Positions 8,171 through 16,029 of a DNA stretch of 33,736 nt are shown in pieces. A program made the translations under genes and the position numbers. The stretch lies in contig JACVJD010000028.1 of NCBI GenBank assembly GCA_015711825.1, positions 1 through 33,736 on the forward strand, read 5' to 3'. The notes below the pieces were generated by a model. It saw only the letters and a program-made list of their open reading frames with translations, was not told the DNA's origin and did not search any database. How positions within the stretch are numbered: position 1 is the first letter of the stretch; the number at the start of each line of letters is the position of its first letter. The stretch comes from Candidatus Solincola daggyaiensis (GTDB taxonomy: Bacteria; Actinomycetota; Geothermincolia; Geothermincolales; RBG-13-55-18).

Positions 8171-9097
8171 ATGGCCTTTGACGCTGACAGGGCGCGGGAG
8201 CTCGAGGAGGCGGCCCGGGAGCTGGGGCCTTCCTCGCGCTGGAGTCGCGTGCGCGAAGGGCTTGATGAGGTGCGCGTCATCTACACCGATCTTGACGGGA
8301 CCATGATGGGGCCCATGGGCAACTTCCTGCTCAACATCAGGCGTGAATACACCCTCCGCCCCGTCCGCGCCCTGGTGGAGGCGCTGGCGAGAGGCGTGGA
8401 CGTGGTGCCGGTCTCGGGGCGCAGCGGCAGACAGCTAATGGAGACGGCGCGCGTCCTGGGGATGAGAAACTACATCGCCGAGCTGGGGGTGGAGATCGTC
8501 TATGACCTGGGCGAGCGGGTGATCATAAACGGCGGCGCGTTGGGCGATTCCTGCCCCGACCTCTATGCGGCGATCATGGAGACGGGCGCCGCCGATTTTC
8601 TCCTCTCGCGCTACGCGAAGCGCATCGAGTACCATACCCCATGGTCGGATTTCCGCGACTGCACCCCTCTCTTCCGTGGACTGGTGGACGTGGATGAGGT
8701 GAACCGCCTTCTGGACGAGAGGTTCCCGGGCCTGGTCCTGGTGGATAACGGCGTGCTGCCCCGCACCAGCCCAACCCTGGAGGTGGACGAGCTGCGCGCC
8801 TACCATCTCATGCCCAAGGGGGTTACCAAGGAGAGGGCGGCGGCGCAGGATATGCGCCTGCGGGAGTTCCAAAGCACTCAGGCCATAGCGGTGGGGGATT
8901 CGGCCGCCGACCTTCCCTTCGCGCGTGAGGTGGGGGCCTTTTTCCTGGTGCGCAACGGCCTGTACGGCAACCCTCAGCTGCTGGAGGAATTAACCGCGTA
9001 CGACAACGTCATCGTCACCGAGGGCTTCCTCAACGAGGGATGGGCGGAGGCGGTGGAGCTTGCCGTGCTGGGAGGAAGCGGCGCAGATACTGGCTGA
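8171..9097 (+). CDS. HAD-superfamily phosphatase, probable glucosyl-3-phosphoglycerate phosphatase
   Basis: This 308-residue Cof/MPGP-like HAD hydrolase has all four motifs. Motif I is YTDLDGTMMG, with nucleophile Asp40 and acid Asp42. Motif II is VPVSGRS, motif III the Lys in HLMPKGVTK, and motif IV GDSAADLPFA. A cap domain lies between motifs II and III, as in mannosyl-3-phosphoglycerate phosphatases. The ATG follows GGGGAGGAAGCCGGGA. It lies 75 bases after gpgS, and dephosphorylation of glucosyl-3-phosphoglycerate to glucosylglycerate is inferred from that neighbour. It is not the histidine-phosphatase type (GpgP/Rv2419c) used by mycobacteria, so the two-enzyme set looks more like that of thermophiles. 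An unrelated sugar phosphatase remains possible. Confidence 0.75.
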   Translation: MAFDADRARELEEAARELGPSSRWSRVREGLDEVRVIYTDLDGTMMGPMGNFLLNIRREYTLRPVRALVEALARGVDVVPVSGRSGRQLMETARVLGMRNYIAELGVEIVYDLGERVIINGGALGDSCPDLYAAIMETGAADFLLSRYAKRIEYHTPWSDFRDCTPLFRGLVDVDEVNRLLDERFPGLVLVDNGVLPRTSPTLEVDELRAYHLMPKGVTKERAAAQDMRLREFQSTQAIAVGDSAADLPFAREVGAFFLVRNGLYGNPQLLEELTAYDNVIVTEGFLNEGWAEAVELAVLGGSGADTG

Positions 9098-9371
9098 TGG
9101 CTCCGCGGTATTCCCCTTGCCGGGCTACTTTCATTTCAAATAACGCGACACGGTTTCGGTATGCTGCCGCAAAAACCCCCTTTTGCCGTGTTGAATAGGT
9201 CTTACGACTTATATCTTCAGAAATCCGTCTTGAAAGACGATAAAAATTCAGGACGGCAAAAAACAAACGGCGAAAAGGATCGGCCTCTAAGGGCGGTTCG
9301 ATTTCGCTTTTACCTGGTTATAGCGTGCGCTTTTTGTCGGGCCCGGGAGGCAAAGTCGAGCGGCTAGGGGT
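9098..9371. other. Intergenic region before the HD-GYP gene
   Basis: This stretch is AT-richer than its neighbours. GCAAAA (9169-9174) pairs with TTTTGC (9181-9186) around a C-rich loop. CGTCT-TGAA-AGACG near 9228-9241 forms a tetraloop hairpin, and the alternative pair CCGTC/GACGG (9227-9257) would exclude it. No known riboswitch consensus could be completed and no coding frame is convincing. The promoter of the HD-GYP gene must lie here. Confidence 0.4.
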
Positions 9372-11522
9372 GTGGCCTTGGATCTGAGGAAGAAACTGGT
9401 CTTCTTTACCCGTCTGATCAGGCTGCTGGCTTTCGTGTTCCTGGTGGTGCAGTACCTGTTGGTGCGCGAGCGCTACCAGGCCTCGCAGATCATACCGGTC
9501 ATCGCGGGGCTCGGCGTTTTCTATATCATCATGGACCGCGTGATCTTCCGCGTCCCCGAGGAGAGGTTCAAGCTGGCCTCGCTCAGCCTTATGCTCTTCG
9601 AGATGTTCCTGGTGTCTTTGCTCATCTATTTCACCCGCTCCCGCCCCATAAGGGAATTCGAATACCTCTACGTGCTGCCGGTGGCGAACGTCGCCCTGTG
9701 GTTCGGGATGCGCGAGGGCATAGCATATGCCGCCGTCGCCGCGGCGGAGTTCTCCCTCACCCTCGCGCTGGCGGGGAGGATCGAGTGGCCCGCCTCCGCG
9801 GGCGGCATCCTAGGGACGAGCATTTTTATGATCGTCGCCGCCTACATCATGGGCTTCATGGCCGATTTCGCGGAACGCGAGAGCGCCGAGAAGGCGCGGC
9901 GTATGGTGGAGCTGACCACCGTCTCGGGCTTTGCCACCCTTTTCGATTCCACCTTGCTGGAGGGCAAGGTCTACACCAACCTCTGCAACGCCGTCTCCCG
10001 CAGCGTCAATCCCGACGTGGTCCTGGTGTTCAAGCTTGAAAAGGACGGCGAGCGCCTCGCCGTCGCGGCGTGTGACGGGGTGAGCGAGAGCGAGGCCGAC
10101 CTGGAGATACCGGTGGGATACGGGGTCATAGGGAGGGTGCTCGAGGAGAAGGAGCCGGTGCTGCTCATGGACACGGATACGGAACGGGAATTCCGGCACC
10201 TGCTGGAATCCCAGCGTATCCGCTCCGCCGTTTATGCCCCTATGAAGTGGCGAGACGAGGTCTATGGCGTGGCCCTGGCGGGAAACCAGGAGCGCGACAG
10301 CTTAAACGAAAACGACCTCAATCTCATCTCCGCCCTCGCGGTGCAGGCGGCCCTCGCGGTGCACAACTCCCGGCTCTATTCCGACCTGGAGGACCGCATC
10401 GGCGAGCTGCACGCCATCTTCGAGATCGACAAGGCCATAACCTCCGCCATAGACCTGGAGACGGTGCTGCAGCAGATCGTGCAGATGAGCGTGGGCCTTA
10501 TGGACGCGAGGATAAGCTCCATCATGCTACTGGACGAGGAGAGCGAGGAGCTGGTGATAGCCGCCGCGCAGGGGCTCTCGGAAAGCTACATAAAGAAAGG
10601 CCCCATCAAAGTGGGAGAGAGCATAGCGGGCAAAGTGATACAGGAGGGCAGGCCCATCGCGGTGGAGGACATCCGCCGCGACTCCAGGCACGCCTACGCG
10701 GAACAGGCGCGCCTGGAGGGACTGTGCTCCCTCCTCTCCGTTCCCCTCAGCCTTAAGGACCGCGTCATCGGGGTCTTGAACATCTACACCGACGAACCCC
10801 ACGTCTTTAACCCGCACGAGATCAACCTCTTCACCAGCCTGGCGAGCCAGGCCGCCATCGCCATCGAGAACGCCCGCCTCTTCGAGAGCCTGGAGGAGAT
10901 CTATATAGAGGTGATCACGGCCATGGCCTCCGCCATCGACGCGCGCGACGCCTATACCCATGGCCATTCCCAGCGGGTAACGGAGTACGCCGTGGCCATC
11001 GCGGAGGAAATGGGCCTCGCCCCCGCCGAGGTGGACATAATCAGGAACGCCAGCATCCTGCATGACGTGGGCAAGATCGGGATAAAGGAGGAGATCCTCA
11101 AGAAGCCGGGAAGGCTGAGCGAGGAGGAGAGAAGGGAGATGGAATACCACCCCTTCATCGGGACCAAGATCCTGCACTCGGTCAGGTTGCTTGAGCCGGT
11201 CATGCCCCTGGTCTATCACCACCACGAGAGGTTCGACGGCACCGGCTACCCCGACGGCCTGCGGGGAGAGGAGATCCCTCTGGGGGCCAGGATAATCTCC
11301 GTGGCGGACGCCTTCGAGTCCATGACCTCGGACCGTCCCTACCGCAAGGCCATGCCGGTGGAGGATGCCCTGGCGGAGCTCAGGCACAACGCCGGCAGGC
11401 AATTCGATCCCCGGGTGGTGGAGGTCTTTATGCGGCTCGCGGACGAGGGGAAGATAGAGCTGGAATGGTCGCAGAGCCGCGTCATCGCCCTCAGCGACAG
11501 GTTCGGCCGCGCCGGCATGTAG
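9372..11522 (+). CDS. Membrane-anchored GAF-GAF-HD-GYP protein, probable c-di-GMP phosphodiesterase
   Basis: This 716-residue protein begins with about five hydrophobic segments (residues 10-165) placing the sensor in the inner membrane. A GAF domain follows at about 185-335, a second at about 348-503, and an HD-GYP domain at about 510-705. The HD-GYP domain is complete: HDVGKIGI (564-571), the HHHERFDGTGYPDGLRGEEIP stretch (616-636) and SVADAFESMTSDRPYR. These residues bind the metal centre that hydrolyses cyclic di-GMP to pGpG or GMP. The start is GTG with only GGCTAGGGG before it. A TTG two codons later is an alternative. There is no GGDEF domain here or in the window. The gene stands alone between two intergenic regions. 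What the GAF domains sense is not shown by the sequence. Confidence 0.88.
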   Translation: MALDLRKKLVFFTRLIRLLAFVFLVVQYLLVRERYQASQIIPVIAGLGVFYIIMDRVIFRVPEERFKLASLSLMLFEMFLVSLLIYFTRSRPIREFEYLYVLPVANVALWFGMREGIAYAAVAAAEFSLTLALAGRIEWPASAGGILGTSIFMIVAAYIMGFMADFAERESAEKARRMVELTTVSGFATLFDSTLLEGKVYTNLCNAVSRSVNPDVVLVFKLEKDGERLAVAACDGVSESEADLEIPVGYGVIGRVLEEKEPVLLMDTDTEREFRHLLESQRIRSAVYAPMKWRDEVYGVALAGNQERDSLNENDLNLISALAVQAALAVHNSRLYSDLEDRIGELHAIFEIDKAITSAIDLETVLQQIVQMSVGLMDARISSIMLLDEESEELVIAAAQGLSESYIKKGPIKVGESIAGKVIQEGRPIAVEDIRRDSRHAYAEQARLEGLCSLLSVPLSLKDRVIGVLNIYTDEPHVFNPHEINLFTSLASQAAIAIENARLFESLEEIYIEVITAMASAIDARDAYTHGHSQRVTEYAVAIAEEMGLAPAEVDIIRNASILHDVGKIGIKEEILKKPGRLSEEERREMEYHPFIGTKILHSVRLLEPVMPLVYHHHERFDGTGYPDGLRGEEIPLGARIISVADAFESMTSDRPYRKAMPVEDALAELRHNAGRQFDPRVVEVFMRLADEGKIELEWSQSRVIALSDRFGRAGM

Positions 11523-11589
11523 GCCGTCGAATACGCAAAGCCCCTCGCGTCTTTTGTTGCCCCGCATCATGCGCCGCCGTCGCTATTGA

Positions 11590-11598
11590 TGATAGAAT
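11590..11598 (+). promoter_or_regulatory. Extended -10 giving a leaderless transcript
   Basis: The sequence TGATAGAAT is an extended -10. Its last base is six bases before the ATG at 11605, so the predicted first transcribed base is the A of the start codon. No Shine-Dalgarno sequence is present, which agrees with leaderless translation. Confidence 0.5.
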
Positions 11599-11604
11599 CG
11601 AGCT

Positions 11605-11748
11605 ATGAGCATCTGGAAAAGGATAAAGCGGTTCTTTGTGGGGAAGAGATTCCTCTGCGACGACTGCGCTTTCGATTACCCGTCGGCATGCTCACGCCCG
11701 GAGCGCCCTAACGCGACCTCCTGCCCCGATTACCGTAAGCGTTTCTAG
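11605..11748 (+). CDS. Small four-cysteine protein, function unknown
   Basis: This 47-residue basic protein starts MSIWKRIKRFFVGKRFLC and ends SCPDYRKRF. It has four cysteines, in a Cys18-x2-Cys21 pair plus Cys29 and Cys40, suggesting a small zinc-binding knuckle. Codon third positions are mostly G or C, like true genes nearby. No ribosome binding site precedes the ATG, but a -10 element is placed for leaderless transcription. An amphipathic basic N-terminus (KRIKRFFVGKRF) could touch membrane or nucleic acid. It lies 82 bases after the HD-GYP gene. I recognise no named family. Confidence 0.6.
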   Translation: MSIWKRIKRFFVGKRFLCDDCAFDYPSACSRPERPNATSCPDYRKRF

Positions 11749-11767
11749 CCGGTCTATTGATTGGAAG

Positions 11768-11792
11768 CTCGGGCGTCCATCGCCCGGGGGGC
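11768..11792 (+). terminator. GC-rich hairpin after the small cysteine protein
   Basis: CGGGCG pairs with CGCCCG around TCCAT, extendable by weaker pairs, 20 bases after the stop of the small gene. It lies between convergent genes. There is no T-run directly after the stem, so termination is uncertain. Confidence 0.35.
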
Positions 11793-11868
11793 ATTCCGGG
11801 AAAAAGCGTTTTAGGCGAAGGCCTTCTACGGAGACGGTCTGCGGTCATGAGCGCGCCGTCGCCCGATC

Positions 11869-12273
11869 TCACTCCAGTGGTTTTTCCGCGTAAGCCTTGG
11901 CCTCGGTGTAGCGGCAGAGATAGCCGATCCTTTCGAAAACGTAGGTGTTGACGATCTTTCTCACCGGCACGCCTATCTTGACCGGGCGCCCCGTGGCGTC
12001 GCGTTCCAAGGTGATGGGGCCGTCCAGGCGCGCTCCCCGCTCCTCGAGCAGCTTCCGGACCAGCTCGGTTACGCGTTCCATGTTGCCGCGCGACTGGCTG
12101 TATTCAATCGCCGCCTCCATGGCGGCGTCGTCCGCGGTTCCCCTCAGGGCGATATGGTTCCAGATCACCGGCCCGCACTGGGTGATGAGAAAGCCGATCA
12201 CCGCCGCCACGATCAAGATGTTGAGGACGTAGGTCCAGACCTGCCCGCTCTCTTTTCCCAAGGCCTTCATCAT
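11869..12273 (-). CDS. Small single-pass membrane protein, last gene of the murJ operon
   Basis: This 134-residue protein begins MMKALGKESGQVWTYV and has one membrane helix at about 13-36 (YVLNILIVAAVIGFLITQ). The frame is open upstream into murJ, but the ATG at 12273 is chosen because GAGAGGTGAGC precedes it. After the helix come charged helical segments (TADDAAMEAAIEYSQSRG) and a beta-rich end. The N-terminus, with short basic/Gly-Gln residues directly before a helix, is loosely reminiscent of Flp/TadE-type pilins, but the conserved Glu-Tyr pair is missing. I do not recognise the family. It starts 58 bases after the murJ stop on the same strand and probably shares the transcript. Confidence 0.65.
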   Translation of the reverse strand: MMKALGKESGQVWTYVLNILIVAAVIGFLITQCGPVIWNHIALRGTADDAAMEAAIEYSQSRGNMERVTELVRKLLEERGARLDGPITLERDATGRPVKIGVPVRKIVNTYVFERIGYLCRYTEAKAYAEKPLE

Positions 12274-12331
12274 GCTCACCTCTCTGCTCAAGTATCTCCT
12301 TCGACGCATGGTGCCGGGTTCCTTTAGCCCC

Positions 12332-14002
12332 TCAGGCCTTTCTCCCGCGGAAAGCATGCCCCAGCCGGCCGGCCAGCATCTCCCGCAGCGATTTCAGCTC
12401 CTCCATGCGCAGGGCATGGGCGACGACGAGAAACGTCGCCAGCCCTAAAGCCATGGGCAGGAGCATCTCGAGAAGATCCTTCGCCAGGCCGGCGAAGGGA
12501 AAGAGCCGGCCCACCAGGTTCAGGCCTGCATACACCACCACGGCCATGGCCGCCGAGGCGGCGAGCAACTTGGCGGCGGTGGCGGCAAGGCGGCGCCCCC
12601 CCAAAGGGCCCAGGCGCAGGCGAAGCACCGTGCCGTCTATGAGCATGGAGAACAGGTAGGCGACGCTGAACCCCAAGGCGAGGCCCCTTACTCCCATGAG
12701 GCGGAAGAAAAGCAGGTTGGCCCCGATGTTTATGGCCACCACGAAGCAATTGATGATCATGGGAGTGCGGGTGTCCTGCATGGAGTAAAAGGTCTTGGTG
12801 AACAGCATGTCTATGGAATAGGGGATCAGGCCCAGGGAGAAGAAGAAGAGCACCCCGGATAGAAGCTCGGTGTCCCCAGAGGTGAAGAAGCCGCGCTGGA
12901 GGAGAAAGCGGATGATGGGCTGGTTGAGCATGAGGTAGATGACCGCGCAGGGCACGATGATAAGAGCGGTGGAGCGGATACCGCCGTTCACGGTCTCGTT
13001 GAAGCGTTGCCGGCGGCGCAGGGCGGCATGCTCGCTCAAGGCGGGGAAGATGGCGGTGATGATGGAGACGGCGAAGATGCCGTAGGGTAGCTGGAAGAAC
13101 ATCTGCGCGTATTGGTATGAGGGCACGCCCCCGTCCACCTTTATGGCCAGCGCGAAGACGAACCAAGTGCCGATCTGCCAGAGGAGGATGTACCCGAGAA
13201 GAGGTAAGGCCAGGCGCCCGATCCTGCGAATGGCGGGGTGTTTGAGGTCGAAGGAGAAGGTATAGCGCAACCCGACGCGAAAGAGCACGGGGAGCTGCAC
13301 CAGGGCTTGCGCCACCACCCCCAGGGTGGTGCCCGTCGCCAGCACCACCAGATGCAGCCGGTTGTCGCGAGGACCTGGAAGGAAATGGAATACCACCACC
13401 GTTCCAATGACCGTCAGGTTGTTGACGATGGGCGCGAAAGCGGGGGCGGTGAAGTGCCGGTGGGCGTTCAGTATCCCGCCGAAGATGGCGCTGAGGCCGT
13501 AGAAGATGATCTGGGGTATGAAGAAACGCAGGAGGAAGGCGGCCTGGTCACGCACCACCTGGGTGGTGACGTCGCCGGCGGAATAGGATCCGAAGGCGGT
13601 CATGAGGCGTATGATCAGCGGGCTCGCTGCGATGCCCAGGGCGGTGACCGCCGCCAGGATGACCAGGGAGATGTTGGTGACCGAGCTCGCGACGTGCCAG
13701 GCCTCGTCGCGGGAGCGCGTGCTGAGGTATTCCACGAACACGGGGATGAAAAGGGAGGCGATGATGCCCCCCATCACCAGGTCATAGATCATGTTGGGCA
13801 TGGAGTTCGCGAGGTTGTAGGTGCTGGGGAGATTGGTGCTGCCGTAGCGGAGGGTGAGGCCAAGTACGTAGGCCAATCCGGCATAGCGCAGGAAGCCGGT
13901 GACGCGGCTGATGGCGGTACCTACCGCCATCACCGCCGCGTTCCTGGCGAAGGTCCGGGTTTCGTCCCTGGCGAGAAGAGGGGCTTCAGGGTCCGCGTTC
14001 AT
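12332..14002 (-). CDS. murJ: MurJ/MviN lipid II flippase
   Basis: This polytopic membrane protein of the MOP/MATE-like superfamily has 556 residues and about 14 hydrophobic segments. It flips lipid-linked peptidoglycan precursor across the cytoplasmic membrane. Typical MurJ stretches are AISRVTGFLRYAGLAYVLG near residue 31, NSMPNMIYDLVMGGIIASLFIPVFVEYL near 68, and SIDMLFTKTFYSMQDTRTPM in the second half. Its ATG overlaps the stop of the upstream secreted-protein gene by 4 bases, so translation is coupled. In mycobacteria and streptomyces MurJ likewise follows a large secreted protein. It lacks the long cytoplasmic kinase-like extension of mycobacterial MviN. Confidence 0.93.
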   Translation of the reverse strand: MNADPEAPLLARDETRTFARNAAVMAVGTAISRVTGFLRYAGLAYVLGLTLRYGSTNLPSTYNLANSMPNMIYDLVMGGIIASLFIPVFVEYLSTRSRDEAWHVASSVTNISLVILAAVTALGIAASPLIIRLMTAFGSYSAGDVTTQVVRDQAAFLLRFFIPQIIFYGLSAIFGGILNAHRHFTAPAFAPIVNNLTVIGTVVVFHFLPGPRDNRLHLVVLATGTTLGVVAQALVQLPVLFRVGLRYTFSFDLKHPAIRRIGRLALPLLGYILLWQIGTWFVFALAIKVDGGVPSYQYAQMFFQLPYGIFAVSIITAIFPALSEHAALRRRQRFNETVNGGIRSTALIIVPCAVIYLMLNQPIIRFLLQRGFFTSGDTELLSGVLFFFSLGLIPYSIDMLFTKTFYSMQDTRTPMIINCFVVAINIGANLLFFRLMGVRGLALGFSVAYLFSMLIDGTVLRLRLGPLGGRRLAATAAKLLAASAAMAVVVYAGLNLVGRLFPFAGLAKDLLEMLLPMALGLATFLVVAHALRMEELKSLREMLAGRLGHAFRGRKA

Positions 14003-16029
14003 CCGGGCGCCTTTCCTCGCGAGTGTCTGCCCCCGCGCGGCCGGCGTAGGAGGCGGCGCGAGAGCGCAGCCAAGGCCACCAGTCCGGCCACCACCGCCAG
14101 CAGGATGATGGCGAGGGTGTTGATGATGGAGGTGTTGACGGTGGTCGATGTGTCGTCGATGACCAGCTCCCCCGCTTCCAGCACTATGTCCACGATGAAA
14201 GAGCCCTTGCGGTGGGTGTTCACGTCGAAGGTGAAACGGTTCTCGCGCGGCTCGATGGTCACGGTCATGGAGCCGCCGCCGGAAAAGGTGAGCGCGGGGT
14301 TTTCGAGGCGCAGGGTGACCCCGCTGAGGGGATAATCCAGGGCGCTGTTGACATCGATGTTGAGCTTGCCCTGGGTGCTTGAAAGGGTGAAGGAGCGCTT
14401 CTGGCTTATGCTGACCCGTGAGACCTCGCCTCTCACCACCGCCTCGATGCTCGCCAGGTATGCCCGGGAGGCGGTATTGTCGCCGTCGCGCGCGAAGCGG
14501 TGGTTCTCCGCCACCAACAGGGAACGGTCGAGCGCCGTCCTGGTGGGCTGCTCCGGGGGGATGATGGCCGTGAAGTCCGCCACCAGGGATTTTTTACCCG
14601 CCAGTTCATCGAGGAAAGGCGACTCCGAATCCTCGTAGACAGGTGCCTGCAAAGCCACGTCTTCCAGGGGGAACTGGTCCGCGTTGAGCTCCGACAGGCG
14701 TCGGGTCTGCAGCCAGGGGCAAGCGTTGACGGCCCCGTAGAAGGCGTCGAGGAAATCGCGGGAAGGCGTGAAGGAAGGCGGAAAGGCCAGCACGCATGAG
14801 CGCACGGCATTGGGCCTCTCTCGCTGCAATACCGCAAACTCGGCGAAGAGGTTCTGGATTATGTGCGCATCGTCTCCCGCCGACATGCTCTCCAGATATG
14901 CATAGAGGGTCTCGTCGCATACGAAGGCCTTGAGCAGCAGCCCGTCGGAGTTCACGAAACGCACCGGCTGCGCGAGGGTGGTCCCCTCCATAAGCCGGCG
15001 GCCCGCGGCGCTGGAGCGCACCTCCTCGGCTCCCACCACCGCGAAGCCCACCCCTTCCTCTACCAACCGTCCCAGGGTGCCGTCGCTCAGGCGAAATGCG
15101 GGCGACACGAATCCCCCCGCGGCCGCCCCCGTCTTTCCGGCGGCCTCGATGCCTTTGCTCAACTGGCGGGATAAGTCATCTTCCCAACCCCTCGAGGCCA
15201 GCAGATCCAGATCGGCGAAGGAATAAGGGGAGGCGAGGAAGTCGACACGGTTCTCGCCGGCCAGGAGGGCGAGGTCGGCAAGGGCTGAAGCCGCCCCGGA
15301 CTGGTGCGGCTGGGCATCGGCTTGGGTTGATGAGAGGTTCTCCAGCTCCTCGTAGGTGCTTCCGGGTATGACCAGGCTGGTGCTGACGGAGGAGAACTTC
15401 TTGAGCGCCTTGGTCAGGGCATAAATGTAGCCGACATCGCTTTCGGAGGCGGAGCAAGCGGCGGCCAGAGCGCCGTCAAGGGCGTTTCCCTGCGCGTCGG
15501 CGGGGGGGAGAAAATCAAAGGTCCAGAGAAGGGAGAGGTTCAAGGGGTAACCGGCGGCAGGGTCCATGATCACCAGGAAATTGGAGTCCGAGGCGACGGT
15601 ATCACCCCCGCCGGACACCCTGACCTCGAAAGGGTAAACCCCCGGCGGCAGCCCCATGGTCGCGAGGTCGAGCACGTACATCTTGTCGGTCCAGCCGTCC
15701 TCGCGGCTTATGGTCTCGAGATCCCTCCATACTATGGGCTTGCGGCGAGTGCCGCTTCGGAAGGCGGCCAGAGAGGAGCGCGTGGTCGCGGAGGGGTAAA
15801 TGAGCAATTCAAGATAAAGGGTCTCCTCCCTGTCGCCTTCCGGCAGCTCGAGACGCAGGTCCAGGTAGGCTTGTGCTCCCGGCTGGTAGTAAAAGGAATT
15901 CATGCGCGCGGTGACTTTGGTAGCCGGCTCTTGGGCGAGGGAGCCCGTGCCGGCCGCGTGAAGCATGCCCAGGAGGAGCGCGGTGAGCGCAGCTGCCAGG
16001 AGCGCGCCTTTCAGCGCCGGGCCCCTCAC
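13999..16029 (-). CDS. Large secreted, membrane-anchored protein upstream of murJ (DUF6049/Rv3909-like)
   Basis: This is a 676-residue exported protein. The start is GTG at 16029, whose last bases form the TGA stop of the GNAT gene (GTGA overlap); the longer open frame upstream is only a shadow of GNAT. A signal peptide covers residues 1-30 (GALLAAALTALLLGMLHAAG). A large beta-rich, then alpha/beta exterior follows. A C-terminal helix at about 638-660 (IINTLAIILLAVVAGLVALAAL) and an Arg-rich tail anchor it. Topology and position match actinobacterial DUF6049 proteins such as Rv3909 and SCO3894, next to MurJ. I cannot verify homology without a search. The middle region, with LAFPPSFTPSRDFLDAFYG, suggests a polysaccharide-deacetylase/GH57-like barrel. 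A role in cell-wall assembly with MurJ is inferred from position. Confidence 0.72.
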   Translation of the reverse strand: MRGPALKGALLAAALTALLLGMLHAAGTGSLAQEPATKVTARMNSFYYQPGAQAYLDLRLELPEGDREETLYLELLIYPSATTRSSLAAFRSGTRRKPIVWRDLETISREDGWTDKMYVLDLATMGLPPGVYPFEVRVSGGGDTVASDSNFLVIMDPAAGYPLNLSLLWTFDFLPPADAQGNALDGALAAACSASESDVGYIYALTKALKKFSSVSTSLVIPGSTYEELENLSSTQADAQPHQSGAASALADLALLAGENRVDFLASPYSFADLDLLASRGWEDDLSRQLSKGIEAAGKTGAAAGGFVSPAFRLSDGTLGRLVEEGVGFAVVGAEEVRSSAAGRRLMEGTTLAQPVRFVNSDGLLLKAFVCDETLYAYLESMSAGDDAHIIQNLFAEFAVLQRERPNAVRSCVLAFPPSFTPSRDFLDAFYGAVNACPWLQTRRLSELNADQFPLEDVALQAPVYEDSESPFLDELAGKKSLVADFTAIIPPEQPTRTALDRSLLVAENHRFARDGDNTASRAYLASIEAVVRGEVSRVSISQKRSFTLSSTQGKLNIDVNSALDYPLSGVTLRLENPALTFSGGGSMTVTIEPRENRFTFDVNTHRKGSFIVDIVLEAGELVIDDTSTTVNTSIINTLAIILLAVVAGLVALAALSRRLLRRPRGGRHSRGKAPG

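Noticed and set aside
9300-9372. A GGCAAAG-containing stretch resembling the 3' half of a c-di-GMP-I riboswitch before the HD-GYP gene
   Set aside because: The 5' half (GGGCAAACC and first hairpin) is missing and the element would run into the start codon.
13238-14335. A 365-codon plus-strand open frame opposite murJ
   Set aside because: It is a shadow: murJ on the other strand has full family motifs, and the product here is a Gly/Glu/His-rich sequence without domains.
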